Of a stretch of 64,000 bases of DNA, positions 1-8,743 are shown piece after piece (within the stretch, counting starts at the first letter, position 1; every line of letters starts with the position of its first letter). Below the pieces are notes generated by a model. It did not search any database. It had not been told where the DNA came from and saw only the letters and a list, made by a program, of their open reading frames with translations. Origin of the DNA: Micromonospora sp. R77 (GTDB lineage: Bacteria > Actinomycetota > Actinomycetes > Mycobacteriales > Micromonosporaceae); the NCBI RefSeq assembly GCF_022747945.1, contig NZ_JALDST010000001.1:2790001-2854000 (forward strand). The letters run 5' to 3'. The position numbers and the translations under genes were made by a program.

Positions 1-3000
1 GTCATCGCCACCGTCCGGCCGCACTTCTGCAGCGCCTGGATGATCCTCACCTTGTGGGCCGGGGTGCAGCGGGCCACCACGTCGGTGTGGGCGAGCCGCT
101 CGGCGAGGGCGTCGTCGTCGAGCCGGTCGAGGTCGGTCGCGGTGACCACCCGCTGCGCGCCGTGGTCGGGGCTGATGGTGGCGGCGATCGCCTCGGCGGT
201 GGCCGGATGGTCCCCGGTGATCATGATGGTGTGCACGCCGGCCTGCCGGATCCGCCGGACCGCCGGGGCGGCGCTCTCCCGCACCCCGTCGGCCAGCGCC
301 AGGAAACCGACGAAGACCAGTCCGCGTACCTCGTCGTCGGTCACCTCCTCGGTGCCGATCCGGCACTCCGCCACGGCGAGGATGCGGTGCCCGGCACCGG
401 CCCGCTCGGCGAGCATCGCGTGCAGCGCCGCCCGGCCGCCGTCGTCCAGCGGCTCGTCGCCCGCCCCGGTACGCCGGGCCGCGCAGCGCGGCAGCACCGT
501 CTCGGGTGCCCCCTTCACGCTGAGCAGCAGCCCGTCGGCGTCGCACCCGACGGTGGCGTGGTAGCCCCGGGACGGTTCGAAGGGCAGCCCGCCCAGCGCC
601 GTCCAGCCGGTCGCGCCGGTCTGCTCGGTCACGTCGGCCACGGCCGCGCCGCGTCGTACCGCCCGGTCGGTGTGCTGGGGCAGTTGGTCCGGGTCGGCCG
701 CCGCGGGGGTGGCGCGCAGCGCCGTCGCCAGCGTCGACCGGAGCGGTTCGTCCAGCCGGTCCGGTGGGTCGTACCGGTGACCGTCGCCGTCGCCCACCCC
801 GGCCAGCAGCAGCTTCCCCTCGGTGAGGGTGCCGGTCTTGTCGAAGCAGAGCACGTCGACCCGGCCCAGCGCCTCGATGGTGCGCGGGTTGCGGACCAGG
901 GCGCCGTGTTCGGCCAGCCGCCGGGCCGCCGCCAGCTGGGCGGCGCTGACCAGGAACGGCAGCCCTTCCGGCACGGACGCGACGGCCAGGTTCGCGGCGG
1001 TCGCGGCCGTCTCCGCCAGGGGTACGCCCCGCAGCAGCCCCGCCCCGGCCACCGCGATCGCCGAGCCGGCCGCCAGGGGTACGGCCGCGCTGGTCAGCTT
1101 GCCGAGCCGGGCCTCCACCCCGCTGGCCGGGGGCGCCTGCCGGGCCAGGGCGAGGCTCCGGCCCGACTCGGTCTCCGGTCCGGTCGCCACCACGACGGCG
1201 GTGCCGTGTCCGGCGGCGACGGTGGTGCCCTCGTAGAGCATGGAGCGTCGGTCGGCGACGGCGGCGGCCACCACCGGTTCGTCGGTCTTGGCGACCGGCA
1301 GCGACTCACCGGTCAGTGACGACTCGTCGGTCTCCAGCCCGTCGGCGCCGAGCACCCGGCAGTCGGCCGGGATCGCATCGCCCGGACCGACCGTGATCAC
1401 GTCCCCGGGCACCAGGTCCTCCGCCGCGAGCACCTGTTCCGCGCCGTCGCGGAGCACCCGCGCGGTCACCGCCGAGCGGGACAGCAACTCCGCCAGGGAC
1501 CGTTCCGTGTTGCGCTGGTGCACCGCGCCGACCAGGGCCGAGCCGCCCACCACCCCGCCGACCAGGGCGGCGTCGACCAGTGAGCCGAAGGCGGCGGAGA
1601 GCACCGCCCCGGCGGCGAGCACCGGGGTGAGCGGGTTGGCCAACTCGTCGAGGAAGGCCCGGAGCAGCCCGGCCGGGCCGGTGCCGTCGCCGGTCACCAC
1701 GCACCGGCGGCGGGTCGCCTCGGCGTCGCTCAGTCCCTGCGGCCCCGTGTCGAGTTGCCGCAGCACGGTCTCCACCGGCATCAGATGCCACGCGGTGAGC
1801 GCCGGTACGGGGGTGGCGCTCCGGTCCGGCAGCCGGCGGGCCCGCCACACCCCGTGCGCGAAGGCGAGCGCGGCGGCACCGTTCACCGCGATCAGTGACC
1901 GCCCGGGAAGCTGGCGGGGGTCGGCGGTGAACGCCCCGAGCGCGCCGAGTCCGCTGCCGGCCATCGCGATCCGGATGTTCTGCTCGGTCATCCGGCGGGC
2001 CACGCCGGTCGCCTCGATCAGCAGGGCGGGCACCCGCAGGTCGGTGCCGACCAGCAGGTGGGCGCCCCACGGCGGCAGGTCCTCGTCGTCGGCCACGCCC
2101 AGTCCGCAGTCGGCGGCGGCGAGCGCCGCCCGATCGCCGGAGACCACCATCACCACGGCCCCGTCGCGTTGCAGGGCGCGGACGGACTCGGCGAGCCGGT
2201 CGCCGCCGGGCAGGAGGGCGTCGGCGAAGCCGTACCGGCCGTCGTCGTCGCCGGCCACCACCAGCCGCAGGCCGGCCCGGCGGGCGGCGGTCGGCAGGGT
2301 TTCCACACCGGGGGCGGGTTCCGGCTCCACCCGCAGCAGCGCGGCGAGCCGACCGCCCTCGGCCAGGCCCAGCAGGGTGCCGCCGGTCTCCCGGAGCCGC
2401 CGGCTCTCCTCGGTGTCGCCCGGGTCGTCGGCGTCGACCCGGTCCAGCGGGCCGAGTCGCCAGCCGTCGGCGCGCTGCAACCGGTCCGGGGCGGCCGGGT
2501 CGAAGAGCGCGAAGGCCTGCGCGGCCACCCGGCCGGTGTCCGCGCCCGGCAGCGGGGCCAGGTCGGCCAGTACGCCCCGGTCGGAGCCGAGGACCGCCGC
2601 GTCCAGCACCACGGTGTCGATCCGGTCGAGTTCCCGCAGCACGCTGCGGTCCATCGCGATGACGCCCCGCCGGGCCAGGATCCGGCCGAGCTGGGCGGCG
2701 TATCCCTCGCGCCCGCTGCCGGGTGCCTTGGGCAGGCTGGCGAGCGCCAGCGCGGCGGCGCGTTTCGGGCCGACCACCGGCAGGGCCGCCGCCCCCGCCG
2801 CCGCCCCGAGGGGAAGCACCCGCTGGATGTACCGCTCGACCGGCCCGTCCGGCTTCGGGGTGGGGCGTTCGCCGTCGGGCACCCGGGCCACCGCCCGGTC
2901 CGGGTCGCCGGTCAACCGTGGTTCGGCCTTCGACCAGGCGGTGAGCTGGGCGCGCGCCTCGCCCCACTGCACGATGCGCTGCGCGCCGTCCAGCACGATG

Positions 3001-3821
3001 CCGGCCCAGCCGCCGGTGAGGCCCTGCACCACCGCCTCGGCGAGGGGGAAGAGCACCTCGGCGCGCGGGTCGGCGCGCAGTCCCCGGCCGGCGAGGTGGT
3101 GCAGCTTCGGGTGCAGGTCGATCGCGCCGAGCAGGCCGGCCACCTCGCCCGGCACCGGGGTGAAGGGCAGGATCCGGGTGGCCGCCGAGATGGTCAGGCC
3201 GAGCGCGTCGGAGGCCAGGCCGCCCAGGGTGCGGGGCGTCCGGGGCCCTTCCTCGGGCGGGTGCGGGGGTGGGATGTCCGGGTCGGGCTCGTGCGGGCAG
3301 ACCCGTTCGGTGCGGGCGACCGTGGCGATCAGGTCGCGCAGCGGCGGCTCGGGCTCCTCGACGGCCACCACCACCCGGCCGGAGGGCGCGTTGACCCGGG
3401 CCCAGGTCACCCCGGGGATCCGTTCGAGCGCCTGTTCGACCTGGCGGGCCAGCCGGTCGCCGCCGTCCTGGCAGACGCCGTGCACCTCGATGTGGTGCCG
3501 GCCGTCGCGGGACCAGACCCGTCGGCGGGTCAACCCGGCGACCCGGGCCAGCCGTGCGGCGGCGGCGCCCACGCTCCGCGCGGCGTCGCCGACGGGCTCG
3601 GGCACGGCGGCCCGGGCGGTGCCGCCGAGGGCCGCCCCGCCGGTCCGGGCCGCGTCCGGCACTGCCGACGCCGCGTGCCGCGCCGCATCCGGTAGGGCCG
3701 TGGCGACACTCCGGGCCGCCTCCGGCACGGCGGCGGCGACGGTACGGGCCGCGTGCGCCACCACCTCCGGCACGCCGAGCGGCGGCAGCAGGCGACCGGC
3801 GGCCCGGCCCAGCAGCGTCAT
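1..3821 (-). CDS. CtpI-like cation-transporting P-type ATPase (3' end beyond window)
   Basis: An open frame of at least 1273 codons runs from an ATG at 3821 off the left edge. The second half holds an active P-type ATPase core: a TGES actuator motif near residue 837, CFDKTGTLTEG with the phosphorylated Asp near residue 994, and a hinge approach (CTPAHKVRIIQAL) close to the edge. The first half is a degenerate second ATPase unit with an HMA-like stretch near residues 95-150 and a hinge-like VSGDRAALAAADCG, but no DKTG. This pseudo-ATPase plus ATPase layout and great length match mycobacterial CtpI, a membrane pump of unsettled cation specificity. No strong ribosome site precedes the ATG. Family call is firm; the ion is unknown. 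Confidence 0.88.
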   Translation of the reverse strand, partial: MTLLGRAAGRLLPPLGVPEVVAHAARTVAAAVPEAARSVATALPDAARHAASAVPDAARTGGAALGGTARAAVPEPVGDAARSVGAAAARLARVAGLTRRRVWSRDGRHHIEVHGVCQDGGDRLARQVEQALERIPGVTWARVNAPSGRVVVAVEEPEPPLRDLIATVARTERVCPHEPDPDIPPPHPPEEGPRTPRTLGGLASDALGLTISAATRILPFTPVPGEVAGLLGAIDLHPKLHHLAGRGLRADPRAEVLFPLAEAVVQGLTGGWAGIVLDGAQRIVQWGEARAQLTAWSKAEPRLTGDPDRAVARVPDGERPTPKPDGPVERYIQRVLPLGAAAGAAALPVVGPKRAAALALASLPKAPGSGREGYAAQLGRILARRGVIAMDRSVLRELDRIDTVVLDAAVLGSDRGVLADLAPLPGADTGRVAAQAFALFDPAAPDRLQRADGWRLGPLDRVDADDPGDTEESRRLRETGGTLLGLAEGGRLAALLRVEPEPAPGVETLPTAARRAGLRLVVAGDDDGRYGFADALLPGGDRLAESVRALQRDGAVVMVVSGDRAALAAADCGLGVADDEDLPPWGAHLLVGTDLRVPALLIEATGVARRMTEQNIRIAMAGSGLGALGAFTADPRQLPGRSLIAVNGAAALAFAHGVWRARRLPDRSATPVPALTAWHLMPVETVLRQLDTGPQGLSDAEATRRRCVVTGDGTGPAGLLRAFLDELANPLTPVLAAGAVLSAAFGSLVDAALVGGVVGGSALVGAVHQRNTERSLAELLSRSAVTARVLRDGAEQVLAAEDLVPGDVITVGPGDAIPADCRVLGADGLETDESSLTGESLPVAKTDEPVVAAAVADRRSMLYEGTTVAAGHGTAVVVATGPETESGRSLALARQAPPASGVEARLGKLTSAAVPLAAGSAIAVAGAGLLRGVPLAETAATAANLAVASVPEGLPFLVSAAQLAAARRLAEHGALVRNPRTIEALGRVDVLCFDKTGTLTEGKLLLAGVGDGDGHRYDPPDRLDEPLRSTLATALRATPAAADPDQLPQHTDRAVRRGAAVADVTEQTGATGWTALGGLPFEPSRGYHATVGCDADGLLLSVKGAPETVLPRCAARRTGAGDEPLDDGGRAALHAMLAERAGAGHRILAVAECRIGTEEVTDDEVRGLVFVGFLALADGVRESAAPAVRRIRQAGVHTIMITGDHPATAEAIAATISPDHGAQRVVTATDLDRLDDDALAERLAHTDVVARCTPAHKVRIIQALQKCGRTVAM

Positions 3822-4056
3822 CGAGGGGTACGGCCGAACCGCCGGCCACGCTCCCCGGTGCCACCGTCGTGCCCGCCGTACGCCATCTCGCCTCCCACGC
3901 CTCGTCCCGGCGGCCTGGCTTCCCGGCACCGCGTCCGTTATGCCACCGCAGGTGGCGGAAGTTTCCGGTGCGTGCCGAGGCATGGACGGCGTCCCCGGTG
4001 GAATGCGTCCGGACGTCGATGGCCGTTGGCGGAGACGGGGAACCGGGGAGGCCGGG

Positions 4057-4317
4057 ATGAGCACGTTGACGCGACACCTCAGCGGGGCGCACGAGACGAT
4101 CCGGACGTACAGCCGGCGGGTGGAGATCCCGCTGCTCGGCGAGGTGGCGGTGCCGCCGCCGGACAAGGTGGCCTACTACGCGGGGCTGGGGGTGCTGGCC
4201 GCGCTCCAGGTCATCGAGTGGCCGCTGGCCCTGGTCGTTACGGCCGGGCACCTGCTGGCCGACCAGCACATGTCGGGACTGGTGAAGGGGGTGGGCGAGG
4301 CGTTGGAGTCGGCGTGA
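4057..4317 (+). CDS. small single-pass membrane protein
   Basis: An 86-residue protein with an ATG at 4057 preceded by GGGGAGG. The N-terminal half is basic and amphipathic (MSTLTRHLSGAHETIRTY). It is followed by PPPDKVAYYAGLGVLAALQVIEW and one hydrophobic stretch of about 20 residues. The pattern is seen in small conserved actinomycete proteins of unknown function. It is divergent from the P-type ATPase, with about 235 bases between them. That gap contains an inverted repeat GCCACC-GCA-GGTGGC around 3940-3957 which could be an operator. Function unknown. Confidence 0.75.
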   Translation: MSTLTRHLSGAHETIRTYSRRVEIPLLGEVAVPPPDKVAYYAGLGVLAALQVIEWPLALVVTAGHLLADQHMSGLVKGVGEALESA

Positions 4318-4334
4318 CGAGACCGGGCTCACGG

Positions 4335-4365
4335 TTGACCTCAATCCGGGTTGAGGTCGGAAGCT
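4335..4365 (+). promoter_or_regulatory. SoxR/MerR-type promoter of the MFS gene
   Basis: The palindrome CCTCAA-N6-TTGAGG (extended arms GACCTCAA and TTGAGGTC, 4337-4358) lies between a TTGACC -35 element (4335-4340) and a GAAGCT -10 position (4360-4365). The spacer is 19 bases. That over-long spacer with an operator inside it is the hallmark of MerR-family activation, and the half-sites match the E. coli soxS SoxR box. The regulator gene is not in the window. The MFS start codon follows 36 bases downstream. Confidence 0.75.
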
Positions 4366-4400
4366 GAGCCCATGCCGATCCCGACCCCCGGCGGTCAGCG

Positions 4401-5767
4401 GTGACCGTCACCGCCGCTGCCGCGGCCCCTCCCGAGCACCTGTACGCCCCGCGCCTGCGCGCCCTGACGGTGGGCAGCGTCGCCCTGGTGTCGCTGCTGG
4501 CGTTCGAGGCGCTCGCGGTGGGCACCGCGATGCCGACCGTGGCCCGTCACCTGGACGGGTTGGCCCTCTACGCGCTCGCCTTCGGCGGCCCGTTCGCCTC
4601 CGGTGTGGTGGCGATGGTGGTCTCCGGCATCTGGTGCGACGCCCGGGGGCCACGGGCACCGGTGTGGCACGGGGTGGGCTGGTTCATGGTGGGGCTGCTC
4701 GTCGCCGGCAGCGCCCCGACCATGGGGCTGCTGGTCGCCGGTCGGGTGGTGCAGGGCTTCGGCTCCGGACTGCTCTCGGTGGCGTTGTACGTGGTGGTCG
4801 GGCAGGCGTACCCGGAGGTGTTGCGGCGGCGGATCTTCGCCGCGTTCGCGGCGGCGTGGGTCGTACCGTCGCTGGTCGGTCCGGCGCTGGCCGGGCTGAT
4901 CGTCGAGCACCTGGGCTGGCGTTGGGTCTTCCTCGCGGTGCCGGTGGTGGCGGTGCCGGCGGCGCTGCTGGTCCAGCCGGGCCTCCGGGCGCTGGGCGCG
5001 GCGGTGCCGGTCCGGCCGCCGGCCGGTGCGCGGGCCCGGATCGGCTGGGCCGTCGGGGCGGGGGCGAGCGCCGCACTGCTGCACCACGGGGGCAGCAGCG
5101 CGGCGTGTCCGCCGCCGTCACGGTCGCGGTCGCGCTGGCCGGGTTGCTGTCCTGCGCGCCGCGCCTGCTGCCGGCCGGTTTCCTCCGGGCCCGCCGGGGG
5201 TTGCCGACGGTGATCGGGCTGCGCGGGCTGGCCTCGGCGGCGTTCGCCGGCGCGGAGGTGGTGATCCCGCTGATGCTGTCCCGGGAGCGCGGCTTCTCGC
5301 CGACCGCCGCCGGCCTGGTGCTCACCGTCGGCGCGGTCTCCTGGTCGGTGGGTTCCTGGGTGCAGGGCCGGCTCGCCGCGCCGCGGTCCGCCGCGACGCT
5401 GCCCCGCGTCGGCTTGACCTGCATCACCGCCGGTACGGCGACCGTGGCGCTGGCCGTCCTGCCGTCCGTGCCGGTGCCGCTGGCGGTGCTCGGCTGGGCG
5501 ACGGCCGGGCTGGGCATGGGCCTGCTCTATCCGTCGCTGTCGGTGCTGACCCTGGCTTTGTCCGCCCCCGACGAGCAGGGCCGGAACAGCTCGTCGTTGC
5601 AACTGGGCGACTCGTTGTTCGCCGCCACCGTGCTGGCCCTGACCGGTGCCGTGCTGGCCGCCGGGGCGGCCCCGGGCCCGGGCAGCTATGCGACCACCCT
5701 GGCGGTGGCGGCCGGCTGTGGACTGCTGGGCGTCCTCCTCGCCGGCCGGGTGGTCGTGCGGGCCTAG
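4401..5767 (+). pseudogene. MFS drug exporter with one-base frameshift
   Basis: The GTG start at 4401 opens a major facilitator protein with LSLLAFEALAVGTAMPTVARHL, then TM helices and the loop motif GRVVQGFGSGLL. The frame breaks at a run of five G at 5088-5092 and the rest (LRGLASAAFAGAEVVIPLML to GRVVVRA) continues in the -1 frame to 5767. Adding one G gives HHGGQQRGVSAA and a continuous 455-residue, roughly 12-TM transporter. The two halves read as one ordinary MFS protein, so this is either a sequencing error at a homopolymer or a recent inactivation. The SoxR-type promoter upstream suggests induction by redox-active or toxic compounds. Confidence 0.8.
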
Positions 5768-5857
5768 CGCGACGCCTCCCCGGGAGCCGTGGCGCGGCCC
5801 GGTGCCGTCACAGGTGCGAGGGCTGTCTCGTCCGAGGGGGCGAGGGAGGGGTTGTCG

Positions 5858-6643
5858 ATGAGGGTTCTGGTGACCGGGGCGAGTGGCCGGCTCGGCCGGG
5901 TGGTGCTGCCCGGGCTGCGCGCCGACGGGTTCACGGTGCGGGCGGCGAGCCGGCACCGCCGCGCGGATGCCGGGGTGGAGTGGGTGGCAATGGACCTGGC
6001 CACCGGTGAGGGGCTGGTCGAGGCGGTCGCCGGGGTGGACGCCGTGCTCCACCTGGCCTCCGCGCCGAACGCCGGCCGGCGTACCCACGAGGTGGACGTG
6101 CTCGGCACCCGGCGGCTGGCGGTGGCCGCCGGTCACGCGGGCGTCGGGCACCTGGTGTACGTGTCGATCGTCGGCGTCGACCGGGTGCCGTTGGCCTACT
6201 ACCGGCACAAGCTCGCCGCCGAGCAGGTAGTCCGGTCCGGGCCGGTGCCGTGGAGCATCCTGCGGGCCACCCAGTTCCCGGAGTTCCTGGACGAGCTGCT
6301 GCGCCAGGCGAGCCGGCTCGGGCCGACGCTCGGGGACCGGGCGGTGCTCGCCCAGCCGGTCGACGCGCGGGAGGTGGCCGGTCGGCTCACCGGGATGCTG
6401 GCGGCCGGCCCGTCGTCCGCGATCGAGGACTTCGGCGGACCGCAGGTCCTCCGCTTCGACGAGGCGGTACGCGCCTGGCGGGCGGCCCGCCGGTCGCGCC
6501 GGCCGTTCCTGCCGGTACGGATCCCCGGGCGGCTCGGTCGGGCCCTGCGCGCGGGTGCACTCGTCACCACCGCCACCCCGACGGGCACGCGCACCTGGGC
6601 GGATCACCTCGCCGACACGTACGGGGGAACCGGCGGGAAGTGA
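5858..6643 (+). CDS. NmrA/SDR-type NAD(P)-binding protein
   Basis: A 261-residue protein. The N terminus MRVLVTGASGRLGRVV contains the GxxGxxG dinucleotide-binding turn of atypical short-chain dehydrogenases. Further Rossmann features are VDAVLHLAS and YYRHKLAAEQVV (a YxxxK-like pair). The family includes NAD(P)H-sensing or quinone-reductase-like proteins. The start was chosen at ATG 5858, behind GGGAGGG; the frame is open further upstream but the Rossmann strand begins here. Substrate unknown. Confidence 0.85.
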   Translation: MRVLVTGASGRLGRVVLPGLRADGFTVRAASRHRRADAGVEWVAMDLATGEGLVEAVAGVDAVLHLASAPNAGRRTHEVDVLGTRRLAVAAGHAGVGHLVYVSIVGVDRVPLAYYRHKLAAEQVVRSGPVPWSILRATQFPEFLDELLRQASRLGPTLGDRAVLAQPVDAREVAGRLTGMLAAGPSSAIEDFGGPQVLRFDEAVRAWRAARRSRRPFLPVRIPGRLGRALRAGALVTTATPTGTRTWADHLADTYGGTGGK

Positions 6644-6680
6644 GACCGCCACCCGTTCACGTTCGTCCTACGGTGAGTTC

Positions 6681-6878
6681 ATGCTGGTCATGGTCATCAC
6701 GGTCATCCTCTACGTGTGCGGCTTCGTCTTCCTCTACGGCGTGATCCGGCTGGGTGTCCGGCACGGGATGGAGGACGTCGAGGCGGCTCGGGCCCGTACC
6801 CTGCGCGCGGAGCGGGTGATGTCGGCGCAGGAGCAGGACTTCGCCCGGCAGAACGCGTTCCTCACCGGCAGCAACTGA
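6681..6878 (+). CDS. small N-terminally anchored membrane protein
   Basis: A 65-residue protein beginning MLVMVITVILYVCGFVFLYGVI, one strongly hydrophobic helix, followed by a charged helical tail (HGMEDVEAARARTLRAERVM). The ATG at 6681 follows GGTGAG and lies 38 bases after the upstream gene. No family recognised; a membrane-anchored coiled or helical tail is all that can be stated. Confidence 0.7.
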   Translation: MLVMVITVILYVCGFVFLYGVIRLGVRHGMEDVEAARARTLRAERVMSAQEQDFARQNAFLTGSN

Positions 6879-6959
6879 CCCGCGCCGGGTCGGGCCGCCG
6901 CCGGGGCGCGGCACGTCGACGAGCGGATCCGGGTGGCGGGTGCGAGGATCCACCTCGTG

Positions 6960-7508
6960 ATGGGGACGCTGAAGACCGAGCCCGCCCGGACCCGACTCGA
7001 CCTGCTGGCGCCGCCGGTGGCCGCGGCGGTCGAGCGGTGGCCGGCCGAGGCGCCGGTGGACGTCGACTCGGTGCTGGTCGCGCCGATCGACGCGGACCTG
7101 GCCGACACGGCCGCCTTCTGCGTGGCGTACGAGGTGGGGCTGGACGAGTCGGCCAACTGCGTGGTGGTCGCCGGCAAGCGGGAGGGCGAGATCAGGTACG
7201 CCGCCTGCATGGTGCTGGCCACCACCCGGGCCGATGTGAACGGCACGGTCCGCCGGCTGCTGAACGTGCGCAAGGCGAGCTTCGCGCCGATGGTCGAGGC
7301 GGTGGAGCTGACCGGCATGGAGTACGGCGGGATCACCCCGATCGGCCTGCCGGAGCAGTGGCCGATCCTGGTGGACTCGCGGGTGATCGCCACCCCGCAT
7401 GTGATCATCGGGTCCGGCGTGCGGCACAGCAAGATCGCGCTGCCCGGCCCGGCGCTCGGCGCGCTGCCCGGCGCGACGGTGGTGGAAGGGCTGGCCAGGC
7501 CCGCCTAG
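6960..7508 (+). CDS. YbaK/EbsC-family (aminoacyl-tRNA editing-like) protein
   Basis: A 182-residue protein with the YbaK/ProX fold pattern: CVAYEVGLDESANCVVV, then RYAACMVLATTRADVNGTVRRLL, and ending GVRHSKIALPGPALGALPGATVV. Members deacylate mischarged tRNAs or are related stand-alone editing domains. Start could be ATG 6960 or GTG 6957; GAGGA at 6944-6948 fits both. Prolyl-tRNA synthetase is nearby but on the other strand, so no operon link. Confidence 0.8.
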   Translation: MGTLKTEPARTRLDLLAPPVAAAVERWPAEAPVDVDSVLVAPIDADLADTAAFCVAYEVGLDESANCVVVAGKREGEIRYAACMVLATTRADVNGTVRRLLNVRKASFAPMVEAVELTGMEYGGITPIGLPEQWPILVDSRVIATPHVIIGSGVRHSKIALPGPALGALPGATVVEGLARPA

Positions 7509-7528
7509 AACGTCACATCCGTCGATAC

Positions 7529-7544
7529 CGTTGCACGTGAAACA
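7529..7544. other. parS-like ParB-binding site
   Basis: The 16-mer here matches the parS consensus TGTTTCACGTGAAACA at 14 of 16 positions (mismatches at positions 1 and 5). The central CACGTGAAAC is intact. It sits in the 53-base gap between two convergent genes and is flanked by direct repeats GTCGATAC at 7521-7528 and 7553-7560. No parA/parB is in the window. A chance match is possible but unlikely at this quality in a non-coding gap. Confidence 0.55.
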
Positions 7545-7561
7545 TCACCGGCGTCGATACG

Positions 7562-8197
7562 TCAGGCGGCACCGGACTCCCGGCGTTCGACCTCGGTGAG
7601 GGCGGCGAGCAGCGTCTCGGGCTCCTGGGCGCCGGTGACCGCGTACTTCCCGGCGAGTACGAAGGTGGGCACGCTGGACACCCCGATCTCGTGGGCGGCG
7701 GCGAGGTCGGCGGCGACCTCCCGTCGGCCCAGGTTCGACTCCAGGTAGTCCCGGGTCTCGGCCTCGTCCAGGCCGACCTCGGTGGCGAGGGCGACCAGCG
7801 CCTCCGTCGAGCCGACGTCGACCCCGTCGGTGAAGTGCGCCCGGTAGAGCGCTTCGATCATCTCGGTGGCCCGGTCCCGCTCGGTCGCGAACCGGATCAG
7901 CCGGTGCGCCTCGAACGTGTTGGCCTGCACCGCCCGGTCGAAGCGCAGCTCCAGACCCACGCCGGCTCCGACCTGGCTCACCTGGGCGAACATCGCCTCG
8001 GCCCGCTCCCGGCCGCCGAACTTCGCGGCGAGCGCCTCGACCAGCGGCCTCGGCTCGGTCACCGGCGTCGGGTCGAGCTGGAACGGGCGGTACCGCACGG
8101 TCACGTCGCCGTCGTACGACGCCAGGGCCTGCTCCAGCCGGCGCTTGCCGATCCAGCACCAGGGGCACACCACGTCGGCGTAGATCTCGATCTCCAT
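7562..8197 (-). CDS. DsbA-family thioredoxin-fold oxidoreductase (FrnE-like)
   Basis: A 211-residue protein starting MEIEIYADVVCPWCWIGKRRLE, with the CPWC active site near residue 11. The helical insertion and the cis-Pro loop GVSSVPTFVL near the C terminus complete the DsbA fold. There is no signal peptide, so it is cytoplasmic like FrnE-type isomerases. The frame is open upstream to beyond 8400, but the thioredoxin strand begins at the ATG at 8197. It lies 20 bases after sufE. Confidence 0.9.
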   Translation of the reverse strand: MEIEIYADVVCPWCWIGKRRLEQALASYDGDVTVRYRPFQLDPTPVTEPRPLVEALAAKFGGRERAEAMFAQVSQVGAGVGLELRFDRAVQANTFEAHRLIRFATERDRATEMIEALYRAHFTDGVDVGSTEALVALATEVGLDEAETRDYLESNLGRREVAADLAAAHEIGVSSVPTFVLAGKYAVTGAQEPETLLAALTEVERRESGAA

Positions 8198-8217
8198 GAT
8201 CGAGGTGAACGCCCAGC

Positions 8218-8643
8218 TCAGCCGGCTTGTTCCCGGACCTGCCGCTTCATCCGGGCGAGGATCGCGGTTCCCCCGCGTACGCGCAGCGGGCTGATCGCCT
8301 GGGCCAGCCCCATCCGCTGGTAGAGGTCGTCCGGCACGGCCAGCACCTGCTCGGCGGTGGCCCCGGCCAGCCCTTCGGCGAGGATGCCGGCGAAGGCCCG
8401 GGTGGTGGGCGCCTCCGGCGGGCAGTCGAAGATCGTGGTCACCGTCCGGTCCGGGTTGACCCGGGCGCGCAGGAAGAAGGCCGTCTGGCACTCGGGGACC
8501 TGCTCCAGTTCGGCCCGGTCCACCCCGGCCGGCAGCGGCGGGATGACGTCGGAGTATTCGAGCAGCAGCTCCAGCACCACGTCGCGGGGCGCGGTGGCGA
8601 ACTCGTCGACGATCTCGGCCAGCTTGGTCGGCATCTCGGGCAT
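8218..8643 (-). CDS. SufE-family sulfur acceptor
   Basis: A 141-residue protein with the SufE pattern: a helical N terminus (LAEIVDEFATAPRDVVLELLLEYSD), VPECQTAFFLRARV with the sulfur-accepting Cys near residue 52, FDCPPEAPTTRAFAGIL, and PLRVRGGTAILARMKRQV. SufE accepts persulfide sulfur from a cysteine desulfurase for Fe-S assembly. In many actinomycetes sufE sits beside a sulfurtransferase; here a sulfurtransferase gene is far away at 55.6 kb. Confidence 0.9.
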   Translation of the reverse strand: MPEMPTKLAEIVDEFATAPRDVVLELLLEYSDVIPPLPAGVDRAELEQVPECQTAFFLRARVNPDRTVTTIFDCPPEAPTTRAFAGILAEGLAGATAEQVLAVPDDLYQRMGLAQAISPLRVRGGTAILARMKRQVREQAG

Positions 8644-8691
8644 CCCGCCAGGTTACCGCCGTCCGCCCGGCCCGCCACCGCTACGACAGGT

Positions 8692-8737
8692 GTTAAGAAG
8701 GGGCCCCTGCTCTACCGGAGGCGTTAACAGGGGGCCC
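8692..8737. repeat. TTAAGAAGGGG interspersed palindromic repeat, copy 1
   Basis: The copy contains GTTAAGAAGGGGCCCC, a spacer, then GGGGGCCCCTCCTTTC, so the ends can pair as a GC-rich stem. It lies between the CBS-domain gene and sufE, both leftward, and could act as terminator for the former. A related copy lies at 59.15 kb. I recall similar short repeats from Micromonospora and Salinispora genomes, but could not search for them. Confidence 0.65.
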
Positions 8738-8743
8738 CTCCTT

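Noticed and set aside
1240..4317. A very long rightward open frame opposite the P-type ATPase
   Set aside because: Its translation is Ser/Arg/Pro-rich nonsense except for the last 86 residues, which are the small membrane protein starting at 4057. The rest mirrors the ATPase codons.
4568..6652. A 694-residue leftward frame opposite the MFS and NAD(P)-binding genes
   Set aside because: Gln/Arg/Gly-rich low-complexity shadow; the rightward strand has recognisable MFS and Rossmann motifs.
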